The translations under genes and the position numbers were made by a program. Below the pieces are notes generated by a model. It did no database searches and was not told where the DNA came from. It was given only the letters and a program-made list of their open reading frames with translations. From contig CAKXHL010000028.1 in assembly GCA_934875375.1 (NCBI GenBank), positions 1 to 5,987 on the forward strand: a stretch of DNA of 5,987 bases, read 5' to 3'. Positions 1 through 5,889 of the stretch are shown here, piece after piece (the stretch's first letter is position 1; every line of letters begins with the position of its first letter). The DNA comes from an uncultured bacterium (GTDB lineage: Bacteria > Bacillota > Clostridia > Oscillospirales > Ruminococcaceae).

Positions 1-104
1 GATGTAGAACGCTATATATAGATTTGCAGCCAGCGACAAATACGATATGTAGTAATTGAGGAAAGGTGTTGTGGCTTCCTCATTATATAAATAGGAGTGA
101 TTAC

Positions 105-128
105 ATGAAGTTCTGCAGGATAGTGTGA
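105..128 (+). other. Seven-codon open frame with good ribosome-binding site (possible leader peptide or gene relic)
   Basis: An AGGAG motif at 93-97 lies 7 nt upstream of an ATG at 105. The frame encodes MKFCRIV and stops with TGA at 126-128. A GTG at 125 overlaps this stop and opens a further 13-codon frame (SLKKYRDISKRK after the start). This could be a leader peptide, the truncated start of a decayed gene, or chance. No terminator/antiterminator pair can be drawn cleanly between it and the downstream promoter, so an attenuation role is not supported. Only the ribosome-binding site and the start codon are seen directly. Confidence 0.2.
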
Positions 129-168
129 GTTTGAAGAAATATCGTGATATATCAAAAAGAAAGTAGAG

Positions 169-198
169 TTTGTCATAGATTGTTGCCTCTTTGTCATA
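169..198 (+). repeat. Direct repeat TTTGTCATA x2, 21-bp period
   Basis: Exact copies of TTTGTCATA occur at 169-177 and 190-198, with starts 21 bp apart, i.e. two helical turns on the same DNA face. A further TGTCA is at 200-204. OmpR-family regulators commonly bind direct repeats spaced by about one or two turns, so this could be an upstream binding site for the regulator encoded at 538. It lies about 80 bp upstream of the -35 box, which is farther than usual, and the sequence is AT-rich, so chance is a real alternative. Confidence 0.3.
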
Positions 199-224
199 AT
201 GTCAAGTGATAAATTCAAAAAATA

Positions 225-259
225 GCAGCCACGATTAAAGAATTCCTCTTTGTGGCTGC
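225..259 (-). terminator. Hairpin with T-tract on the minus strand (candidate intrinsic terminator)
   Basis: GCAGCCAC (225-232) pairs perfectly with GTGGCTGC (252-259). The stem extends by a G-T wobble and an A-T pair to 10 bp around a 15-nt loop. Read on the minus strand, the stem is followed at once by TATTTTTT (complement of 217-224), the arrangement of a Rho-independent terminator. Read on the plus strand, a T5 run (271-275) starts only about 11 nt after the stem, so plus-strand termination would be weak. No minus-strand gene is seen upstream of it, so its original client may be lost, or it may stop antisense transcription. Confidence 0.45.
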
Positions 260-278
260 CATTCTGATAATTTTTAGC

Positions 279-307
279 TTGACTTGTACTGCTTAACTTA
301 TTATATT
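279..307 (+). promoter_or_regulatory. SigA-type promoter of the cassette
   Basis: TTGACT at 279-284 (5 of 6 to consensus) is followed by a 17-bp spacer and TATATT at 302-307 (5 of 6). This predicts a transcript start near 313-315 and a 5' leader of about 34 nt before the HTH start codon at 348. A TATAAT at 321-326 has no acceptable -35 at the right distance and is better explained as the right half of the overlapping inverted repeat. This is the only strong promoter seen ahead of the five genes. Confidence 0.75.
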
Positions 308-336
308 CGAGAGTACGAATTATAATGTGGCAGTAC
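286..336. promoter_or_regulatory. Nested inverted repeat over the -10 and transcript start (candidate operator)
   Basis: GTACTGC (286-292) is matched by GCAGTAC (330-336). Inside it, ATTATATTCG (300-309) is matched by CGAATTATAAT (316-326) with one unpaired T; the core ATTCG/CGAAT is perfect around a 6-nt centre. The dyad covers the -10 box and the predicted start site, and its right end abuts the GGAGG ribosome-binding site at 337-341. A repressor or autoregulator bound here would block the promoter. The HTH protein at 348 and the regulator at 538 are candidate binders by proximity only. On read-through RNA from upstream the same sequence would fold into a long hairpin. Confidence 0.5.
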
Positions 337-347
337 GGAGGTGCAGT

Positions 348-545
348 ATGGATTACATGACTTTGAAAGAAGCAAGCAAAATTTGGGGAGTAACACCTCG
401 TTGGATAAATTACTACTGTTCCGCAGGGCGCATTCCAGGTGCAGAAAAAATGGGGACGATCTGGCTTATCCCTAAGAATGCAACAAAACCATTAGACGGA
501 CGGAGAAAATCTGCCAGGCAATCAGGAGGAGAACATCATGATTGA
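348..545 (+). CDS. Small excisionase/MerR-like helix-turn-helix protein (65 aa)
   Basis: A small DNA-binding protein with a single helix-turn-helix/winged-helix unit. Residues 5-20 (TLKEASKIWGVTPRWI) form the HTH, and residues 22-42 (YYCSAGRIPGA through WLIP) give the basic GRIPGA turn and hydrophobic wing typical of the excisionase/MerR-like fold (HTH_17-like). The tail (49-65) is short and polar. The ATG at 348 is chosen because GGAGG at 337-341 sits 6 nt upstream; a GTG at 327 would lack a good site, and the ATG at 357 is a less likely alternative. Its stop overlaps the response-regulator start by 8 nt, implying translational coupling. It is the first gene of the operon and lies next to the promoter dyad, so an autoregulatory or accessory transcription role is inferred. 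Proteins of this type often have no characterised target. It contains no recombinase or other enzymatic domain. Confidence 0.85.
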   Translation: MDYMTLKEASKIWGVTPRWINYYCSAGRIPGAEKMGTIWLIPKNATKPLDGRRKSARQSGGEHHD

Positions 546-1209
546 AGTTTATTATGCAGAAGATGATGAAATGATTGGCAAATCTGTAAAAGAATATTTG
601 GAACAGCAGAATTGCAAAGTGAGTGTTTTTGATAGGATTGCCGATGCCAAGAAAGCGTTGATCGGTCATTTGCCTACAATCGTCTTGCTGGACTGGAATA
701 TGCCGGACGGACAAGGCAATGAATTGTGCCTTTGGATTCGGGAAAGATGGAAAACCCTGCCTATTATCTATTTGACAGTTCGCGGTGATTCCCATGACAT
801 TGTTACTGGCTTCCAAAATGGGGCGGATGATTATGTGGTAAAACCCTTTGAACTTGTTGTTCTGTATTCTCGTATTCTGGCGCTGTTACGGAGAACCGAG
901 GGCGTAACCCACACAAAACTATTCTGCGATGACTTGATTTTGGATAAGGAGAAAACGGCTGTCTATAATGGGCAGAAAGAAATCGTTGTAAGCCAGCCGG
1001 AGTACCGAATTCTCCTGATTCTGATGGAAAACAAGGGAAAAACGATCACCAGAAACCAGTTATTAGAGCAAGTTTGGGATCGCAGCGGGAACTATGTAAA
1101 TGATAATACGCTGACGGTCACAATGAAAAGGCTACGGGAAAAGCTGAATCATCCAGCCTGCTTAAAAACGATCCGAAGTTTTGGCTACCGTATGGAGGAC
1201 ACACAATGA
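538..1209 (+). CDS. OmpR/PhoB-family response regulator (223 aa)
   Basis: A two-component response regulator acting in the cytoplasm as a transcription factor. The receiver domain (about 1-118) shows the acidic cluster E8-D9-D10, phospho-acceptor D52 within LLDWNMPDG, switch residue T80 and conserved K102-P103 in DDYVVKPF. The C-terminal winged helix (about 126-220) shows the OmpR pattern: RNQLLEQVWD (172-181), the recognition helix region VNDNTLTVTMKRLREKL (187-203) and IRSFGYRM (212-219). All catalytic residues are present and the length is standard. AGGAGG at 524-529 lies 8 nt before the ATG. The gene overlaps the HTH gene by 8 nt and the kinase by 4 nt (ATGA), so it pairs with that kinase. 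It resembles regulators of envelope-stress or peptide-resistance modules in Clostridia. The targets are inferred to be the cassette promoter and/or the region at 2394-2453. Confidence 0.96.
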   Translation: MIEVYYAEDDEMIGKSVKEYLEQQNCKVSVFDRIADAKKALIGHLPTIVLLDWNMPDGQGNELCLWIRERWKTLPIIYLTVRGDSHDIVTGFQNGADDYVVKPFELVVLYSRILALLRRTEGVTHTKLFCDDLILDKEKTAVYNGQKEIVVSQPEYRILLILMENKGKTITRNQLLEQVWDRSGNYVNDNTLTVTMKRLREKLNHPACLKTIRSFGYRMEDTQ

Positions 1210-2393
1210 GCGAAAAATGGAAACAAAAAACACTTCTGATTTTTCCGTTTGCTGTTCTTGCGGCAGGCATGATACTTACCGCCGCTTTCTTCCTGCACAC
1301 GTACCGGCAGATTGCATTTGAACACACTTCGGCATTATGCGAAACCATATTGGAAAATTCTCCTGAAGCCGAGCCGCAGCTATTAGCGGCTCTGAAAGAT
1401 TATCATTCATTGACCGAACAAGAACTCAGAGACAACGATTATCTGGAGAAATACGGATACCGGGCCGATGATTTTTGCTATGATTTCCCGCTGGATACAG
1501 TGCTTTTTCCGATTATATTTTTCCTTGTGACCGCTTGTGCTTTTGGGGCCGGAATCTTTCTGTCCCGCAGAAAAAATCGAAAGAGGATTGATGATTTGAC
1601 CGAGTATTTGGAGCAGATCAATATCGGTGCTGGCGGGACATTGATACAAACGAAGGAAGATGAATATTCCCATTTGCAGGACGAGATATACAAAACTGTC
1701 ACGATGCTTTATCAAACAAGAGAAACGGCAGTTGCCGCAAAGAAAAATTTTGCAGAGAACCTGGCTAATATCGCACACCAACTGAAAACGCCGATCACAG
1801 CGGCCTTTTTGTCGTTGCAGCTTATGGAAAAAGAGATTCCGGGGGCTCACACAGAACAGGTCAAACAGCAGTTGAAGCGATTAAATCGTCTGGAAGAATC
1901 CTTGCTTATGCTTTCCAAAATTGATGCTGGAACGCTGCCGCTAAAGCGGGAAAAGGTCGATCTTTATACGGTATTAAATCTGGCAGCAGATAATCTGAAC
2001 GATCTATTGCGGAAAAATTGTATTACTGTTGACATTCCAGAAAATGGCTGTATTGAATTTTGGGGAGATTTAGAGTGGACAATGGAAGCACTCATCAATC
2101 TCATAAAGAATTGTATGGAACATTCCAAACCGGACGGTGTAGTCCATTGTGACTACTCAGGCAATCCTCTCTATGTAGAAATTCGGGTATGGGATGACGG
2201 GGCGGGCTTTGACACAGAGGACTTACCGTATCTTTTTGATCGTTTTTACCGCGGCCGGTGTGCGGTTGGAGATGGAATTGGAATTGGCCTGGCTCTTACC
2301 CGTTCCATTTTTGAATTGCAGAACGGAACCATAACCGCCTGTAATTTGCAAAATGGCGGTGCTTGTTTTGAAATAAGGATATACAGTCACTGA
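1206..2393 (+). CDS. Membrane sensor histidine kinase (395 aa)
   Basis: The cognate kinase for the upstream regulator. Two membrane helices (about 9-31 and 98-119) bracket an extracellular domain of roughly 65 residues that is strongly acidic (about 15 Asp/Glu against 5 Lys/Arg). A HAMP-like linker (about 121-180) leads to the dimerisation helix with H191 in the HQLKTP motif. The ATPase domain has the N box around N298-N302 (NLIKNCMEH), the G1 box D330-D331-G332-A-G334, an F box near F344-F347 and the G2 box GDGIGIGLAL (355-364). All catalytic boxes are intact. Start: ATG at 1206 with GGAGG at 1194-1198, 7 nt upstream, overlapping the regulator stop by 4 nt. The long sensor loop differs from BceS-type intramembrane-sensing kinases, which have only a few external residues. 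Direct ligand binding is therefore more likely; the negative charge would suit a cationic ligand (inference). Confidence 0.95.
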   Translation: MSEKWKQKTLLIFPFAVLAAGMILTAAFFLHTYRQIAFEHTSALCETILENSPEAEPQLLAALKDYHSLTEQELRDNDYLEKYGYRADDFCYDFPLDTVLFPIIFFLVTACAFGAGIFLSRRKNRKRIDDLTEYLEQINIGAGGTLIQTKEDEYSHLQDEIYKTVTMLYQTRETAVAAKKNFAENLANIAHQLKTPITAAFLSLQLMEKEIPGAHTEQVKQQLKRLNRLEESLLMLSKIDAGTLPLKREKVDLYTVLNLAADNLNDLLRKNCITVDIPENGCIEFWGDLEWTMEALINLIKNCMEHSKPDGVVHCDYSGNPLYVEIRVWDDGAGFDTEDLPYLFDRFYRGRCAVGDGIGIGLALTRSIFELQNGTITACNLQNGGACFEIRIYSH

Positions 2394-2417
2394 GATGTCA
2401 CTTTACTTTGTTATACT
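2390..2417 (+). promoter_or_regulatory. Candidate internal promoter for the ATPase-permease pair
   Basis: TATACT at 2412-2417 is a good -10 (5 of 6). At 16 bp it has only a weak -35, CTGAGA at 2390-2395 (4 of 6), which overlaps the kinase stop codon. A good -10 with a poor -35 is typical of promoters that need an activator such as an OmpR-family regulator. A start near 2424 would give a leader of about 30 nt carrying AGGAG. Without this promoter the transporter genes would rely on read-through from 279. Confidence 0.35.
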
Positions 2418-2455
2418 GTACGTAAAACCATTCAGTAGAGAGGAGAAAGTGACAT
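2395..2455 (+). promoter_or_regulatory. Perfect 10-bp inverted repeat enclosing the ATPase ribosome-binding site and start codon
   Basis: ATGTCACTTT at 2395-2404 is the exact reverse complement of AAAGTGACAT at 2446-2455. The right arm spans the spacer after AGGAG (2441-2445) and the first two bases of the ATPase ATG (2454). A smaller stem, TACTG (2414-2418) with CAGTA (2433-2437), fits inside the 41-nt loop. On mRNA reading through from the kinase this would occlude the start codon. A transcript starting near 2424 would lack the left arm and be free. Alternatively the repeat is a DNA operator; TGTCA also recurs at 171, 192 and 200. Confidence 0.45.
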
Positions 2456-3134
2456 GGAAATACTAAAATGTGAAAATGTCCGAAAGGTATATGGCTCTGG
2501 AAACAATCAAGTTGTGGCATTGGATCACATTGACCTGTCCGTACAAAAAGGGGAATTTGTAGCAATCGTAGGGGCATCCGGTTCAGGAAAATCCACCTTG
2601 TTGCACATTTTGGGAAGTGTGGATAAGCCAACAGAAGGGAAAGTCCTTATCGAGGGAACAGAATTATCTGCCATGAACCGAACACAGGCAGCCATTTTCC
2701 GGCGTAGAAAGGTCGGGCTGGTTTATCAGTTTTATAATCTTATCCCCACCCTTACCGTCCGAAAAAATATTCTCATGCCGCTCCTGTTAGACAAGCGCAA
2801 ACCCAATAAAGAATACTTTGAGCAGATTGTACATTCGCTGGGAATCGAAGATAAACTGGAAGCACTGCCCAGCCAACTATCCGGCGGGCAGCAGCAGCGT
2901 GTTGCCATCGCTCGTTCTTTGATTTATCGTCCGGCGCTCTTGCTTGCTGATGAACCGACCGGCAACCTGGATCGGAAAAACGGAGATGAAATCATTGACT
3001 TGCTGAAATTATCTAACCGTAACCTAGAACAGACGATTCTTTTGATTACCCATGATGAAAAGATTGCACTGGAGGCGGATCGTATTATCACCATAGAGGA
3101 TGGGAAGATCATCAGCGATCAGAAACGGAGGTAA
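2454..3134 (+). CDS. ABC transporter ATP-binding protein, MacB/LolD/BceA class (226 aa)
   Basis: The nucleotide-binding subunit that powers the FtsX-type permease encoded 4 nt downstream. Visible motifs: A-loop Y13, Walker A GASGSGKST (40-48), Q-loop Q92 in YQFYNLIPTLTV, signature LSGGQQQR (142-149), Walker B ALLLADEP with D166 and catalytic E167, D-loop GNLD (170-173) and switch H200. The YQFYNLIPTLTV stretch and the length near 225 residues are characteristic of the MacB/LolD/BceA family that partners with FtsX-domain permeases. It is complete with no missing catalytic residue. AGGAG at 2441-2445 is 8 nt before the ATG. The inverted repeat covering this start may modulate its translation. 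It acts on the cytoplasmic face of the membrane as a dimer (known for the family). The substrate cannot be read from this subunit. Confidence 0.96.
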   Translation: MEILKCENVRKVYGSGNNQVVALDHIDLSVQKGEFVAIVGASGSGKSTLLHILGSVDKPTEGKVLIEGTELSAMNRTQAAIFRRRKVGLVYQFYNLIPTLTVRKNILMPLLLDKRKPNKEYFEQIVHSLGIEDKLEALPSQLSGGQQQRVAIARSLIYRPALLLADEPTGNLDRKNGDEIIDLLKLSNRNLEQTILLITHDEKIALEADRIITIEDGKIISDQKRR

Positions 3135-3138
3135 GGAT

Positions 3139-5337
3139 ATGTGGAAAGACTATTCGATAGGATTCATCAAAAAGAATCGGGCTTCCAGCGTATCCGTTCT
3201 GGTGGCGGCGTTTATTTCTGCTCTGTTTCTCTCTTTATTGTGCGGTTTGTTTTATAATTTCTGGAATTATGAAATAGAATCCGTTGTTTTAGAAGAAGGA
3301 AACTGGCAGGGACGCATCAGCGGGGCGCTCGAAGAAGATGAATTGTCCGAAATTGAAAATTTCGCCAATGTAAAAACGGCGGCAATCAATGAGGATTTAT
3401 CAGACGAACAAACTCTTGTAGTCGATATTTGCTTTGATGACATGAGGGCTGTGTATCAGGATATGCCTCTTATCGCCCAGCAGTTAGGCGTTCCTGAAAC
3501 TTCCGTATCGTATCATGAATCGCTGTTGTCAAGTTATTTTATCAACGATCCACAGAACAGCAATCCTCCCTTATTGATGGCTTTTTATCTCTTTGTACTC
3601 CTACTTGTATCGGTGTCTTTGATTTTAATCATTCATAACTCGTTTGCTGTATCGATGAATGCCCGTGTACATCAGTTTGGCATCTTTTCCAGCATTGGGG
3701 CGACACCGGGGCAAATTCGTACCTGTCTTTTACAGGAAGCGGCGATGCTTTGTGTACTTCCTATATTGCTCGGAAGTTTTGTCGGAATCGCTTTGACTTT
3801 CGGGGCCATCCAAGCAGTCAATATCCTCGCCGATGGTATTGTCGGCAGGCATGAAGCTGCCTTTACCTATCATCCGCTCGTGTTTGCAGTCACGATTCTG
3901 ACCTCGTTTTTGACGGTGCTGATTTCTGCCTGGCTGCCAGCCAGAAAATTGAGCAAGATAACCCCACTGGAAGCCATAAAAAACACTGGGGAATTGCAGC
4001 TAAAACGGAGAAAAAAATCCCGTATTCTTGCGCTTTTATTTGGAACCGAAGGGGAACTTGCCGGGAATGCGCTGAAAGCACAGAAGAAATCTCTGAGAAC
4101 CGCTACGCTGTCATTAACCCTTTCTTTTCTGGGCTTTGCTCTCATGCTGAGTTTTTTTACTCTCTCTGGAATCAGTACAAACCATACCTATTTTGAACGC
4201 TACCAGGATGCCTGGGATGTGATGGCAACGCTTGAGGACACAAAGATCGAGGACTTTTCTCATACGGAAGAAATCCATGCTTTAACTGATACAGACAGTG
4301 TGATTTATCAAAAGGCAACCGCCGTTTGTTCTGTTCCAACGGACGCTGTCAGCGAAGAAGTAAAAAGTCTGGGAGGCCTTGAAACAATCGCCGGAAGTAA
4401 TGTCAGTATGGTGGATGGGATTTATACCATTCAGGCTCCTATTGTAATCATGGATGATAACAGCTTTGCCATGTACTGTGAGCAGATTGGCGTTTCTTCA
4501 GCGGAAAACGGGAGCATTGTTTTGAATCGTATTTGGGACAACATAAACAGCAATTTCAGATACAAGGAATACGTTCCGTTTTTATCCGAGAACCAGGATA
4601 CGATGACTTTGCAAAACCTGGAAGATGCGGCTGCGTCTGTGGAGATCCCGGTTTTGGGCTTTACACAGGAACCACCGGTTTTGAGAGAAGAATATGATAA
4701 CTATGCTTTAGTCCAATTTGTGTCCCTTTCCACCTGGAAACAAATCGGAGAGACGATTGGAAATGCTGAACCAGACACCTATATCCGCATTCTTTCAGAA
4801 AAAGAAAGAACCCTGCCAGAACTGAGCATGATTGAAACAGAGTTGACGAATGTGCTGGGGCATGACATTTCTTTCGAGGTAGAAAACCGGATACAGGAAA
4901 AGATAGACAATGATGCCATGATAAACGGATACAAACTGATAATTGGGGCATTGTGTGTGCTGCTGGCCTTCATCGGAATCGCTAATGTATTTTCCAACAC
5001 GTTGGGATTTATCCGGCAAAGGAAAAGAGAATTTGCGAGATATATGTCCATTGGCATGACGCCAGAAGGTATGCGAAAAATGTTTTGGATCGAGGCCCTC
5101 GTTATAGCGGGTCGCCCTGTTCTGATCACGTTGCCGATTACGGTTGTGTTTGTGTGGTTGATGATAACGGCAAGTTACCTGAATCCAATGGAATTTTTAG
5201 CAATGGCTCCCATTGTTCCTATCCTGCTTTTTATCGTGGCACTTTTTGGCTTTGTCGCACTGGCATATTACCTTGGTGGCAAGAAAATCTTGAAATGTGA
5301 TCTGGTAGAAGCACTGCGAACGGATTATATGGGATAA
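3139..5337 (+). CDS. Duplicated-FtsX ABC transporter permease (732 aa)
   Basis: The membrane subunit partnering the upstream ATPase. The ATG at 3139 is chosen because GGAGG (3127-3131) lies 7 nt upstream; an in-frame start at 3100 inside the ATPase gene is disfavoured. Predicted layout: helix 1 at about 17-41, an acidic ectodomain (about 42-143), helices 2-4 (about 145-166, 200-228, 247-267), helix 5 (about 322-343), a second ectodomain of about 250 residues (344-595), then helices 6-8 (about 598-622, 654-678, 690-712). Each half has the FtsX cytoplasmic signature after its second helix: FGIFSSIGATPGQIR near 180-194 and FARYMSIGMTPEGMR near 632-646. Each half also ends with an LxEAL/I-type motif (PLEAIK 276-281; VEALR 723-727). 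This 4+4 plan is closer to LolC/E-like or other duplicated FtsX permeases than to BceB, which has ten helices and one large ectodomain. A role in peptide resistance or envelope-substrate handling is inferred from the neighbouring two-component system. Confidence 0.93.
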   Translation: MWKDYSIGFIKKNRASSVSVLVAAFISALFLSLLCGLFYNFWNYEIESVVLEEGNWQGRISGALEEDELSEIENFANVKTAAINEDLSDEQTLVVDICFDDMRAVYQDMPLIAQQLGVPETSVSYHESLLSSYFINDPQNSNPPLLMAFYLFVLLLVSVSLILIIHNSFAVSMNARVHQFGIFSSIGATPGQIRTCLLQEAAMLCVLPILLGSFVGIALTFGAIQAVNILADGIVGRHEAAFTYHPLVFAVTILTSFLTVLISAWLPARKLSKITPLEAIKNTGELQLKRRKKSRILALLFGTEGELAGNALKAQKKSLRTATLSLTLSFLGFALMLSFFTLSGISTNHTYFERYQDAWDVMATLEDTKIEDFSHTEEIHALTDTDSVIYQKATAVCSVPTDAVSEEVKSLGGLETIAGSNVSMVDGIYTIQAPIVIMDDNSFAMYCEQIGVSSAENGSIVLNRIWDNINSNFRYKEYVPFLSENQDTMTLQNLEDAAASVEIPVLGFTQEPPVLREEYDNYALVQFVSLSTWKQIGETIGNAEPDTYIRILSEKERTLPELSMIETELTNVLGHDISFEVENRIQEKIDNDAMINGYKLIIGALCVLLAFIGIANVFSNTLGFIRQRKREFARYMSIGMTPEGMRKMFWIEALVIAGRPVLITLPITVVFVWLMITASYLNPMEFLAMAPIVPILLFIVALFGFVALAYYLGGKKILKCDLVEALRTDYMG

Positions 5338-5375
5338 TACTATCGTTCAGACAAATCGCTTTATCCACAATAAAA

Positions 5376-5406
5376 GCCCCATCCCTCAATGGTTGAGAGA
5401 TGGGGC
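5376..5406 (-). terminator. Rho-independent terminator oriented for the minus-strand recombinase remnant
   Basis: GCCCCATCCCTCAA (5376-5389) pairs with TTGAGAGATGGGGC (5393-5406) around a TGG loop, with one C-A mismatch in a 14-bp GC-rich stem. On the minus strand the stem is followed immediately by TTTTATT (complement of 5369-5375) and starts 7 nt after the recombinase stop codon. On the plus strand no T-tract follows (AAACTATTTACG), so termination of the permease transcript here would be less efficient. The ~38 nt between the permease stop and the hairpin hold nothing else recognisable. Confidence 0.85.
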
Positions 5407-5413
5407 AAACTAT

Positions 5414-5875
5414 TTACGCTGCAATCTCCGGGATTTCCCCGACAAAGTTATACATAATTCTAACTTTCTGTACCTTCTGTCCGTCCACCTTCTTAACCTC
5501 GCCAATCAGGATTTTGCTGATAAACCGGTTCAGTACGGACTCGTCCAGTTCCTCAATGGTGGTATAGCACCGGATTTCCTTGATAAAGGTTCGGTCATGG
5601 CTTTTCTGTGCGCCCGCCCGGCTCTGCCTCATGGATAGGTCGTGCAGGCGTTTCTGGCTGGTTTTCTGCTCCTGTTCCAGCGCCGCCATCAGCTTCAAAA
5701 ATCGCTGTTCGGTCAGGAGGCCTTTGTCCTTATCGGTGTGCAGGCTTAAAAACATCCCGTCAAATTCCTGATTCCGGGCTTCCAGCCATTTCCGTTCTTT
5801 CGCAGTTTGGGAAGAGTCCACCAGATACCGGCGCTCCATCTGGTGATTATGTGACAACTCGTTCAGATGGAACAA
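5414..5875 (-). pseudogene. C-terminal remnant of a large serine recombinase (DUF4368-like tail)
   Basis: The open frame reads as the C-terminal end of a clostridial large serine recombinase. It has a charged coiled-coil-rich segment (about 24-83, including LEARNQEFDGMFLSL and LLTEQRFLKLMAALEQEQ), a TIEELDESVLNRFISKI segment (106-122) and a DGQKVQKVRIMYNFVGEI end (131-148). These are the hallmarks of the DUF4368 tail found in Tn916/Tn5397-neighbourhood-type recombinases. Members of the family run to roughly 500-600 residues. Here the N-terminal resolvase catalytic domain with its active serine and the zinc-ribbon region are missing. An in-frame TAG at 5888-5890 closes the frame just upstream, and no proper start or ribosome-binding site is seen (the first possible start is TTG at 5873-5875). 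It is therefore almost certainly non-functional. GC is visibly higher than in the flanking right edge. Family assignment is from remembered sequence style; residues 1-18 may not be native. Confidence 0.75.
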
Positions 5876-5889
5876 TTTCGATATCTGCT

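Larger units (their letters stand above)
1..278. other. AT-rich non-coding leader region, no recognisable gene
   Basis: No convincing protein gene is visible on either strand. Any plus-strand gene entering from the left must end by 57-59, because the three frames stop at 3-5, 19-21 and 57-59. The minus-strand open frame over about 12-218 has composition typical of chance AT-rich translation, no recognisable motif and no good ribosome-binding site, so it is not called. Visible structure consists of a weak 7-bp hairpin (57-63 with 76-82), a 7-codon open frame with a ribosome-binding site at 105-128, direct repeats of TTTGTCATA (169-177 and 190-198), and a hairpin at 225-259. The region is noticeably more AT-rich than the genes that follow. 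Confidence 0.6.

Noticed and set aside
12..218. 68-residue minus-strand open frame at the left edge
   Set aside because: It is AT-rich, has no recognisable motif and no convincing ribosome-binding site, and its composition is typical of chance translation of an AT-rich spacer.
321..326. TATAAT as a second -10 box
   Set aside because: No acceptable -35 lies 16-18 bp upstream (TTATTA at best). It is the mirror half of the inverted repeat, and the TTGACT-17-TATATT pair explains initiation better.
1407..1850. Long minus-strand frame opposite the kinase gene
   Set aside because: It lies wholly antisense to a well-supported kinase, has no domain signature, and is a shadow of the coding frame.
3100..3138. 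Extended N-terminus of the permease starting inside the ATPase gene
   Set aside because: The extra 13 residues overlap the ATPase C-terminus and have no upstream ribosome-binding site, whereas ATG 3139 has GGAGG 7 nt before it.
4779..5129. Minus-strand frames opposite the permease C-terminal half
   Set aside because: These are antisense shadows; the plus strand has conserved FtsX helices and motifs through this interval.
5393..5771. Plus-strand frames across the recombinase remnant
   Set aside because: They are antisense to a recognisable recombinase tail and have no ribosome-binding sites; the first begins within the terminator hairpin.
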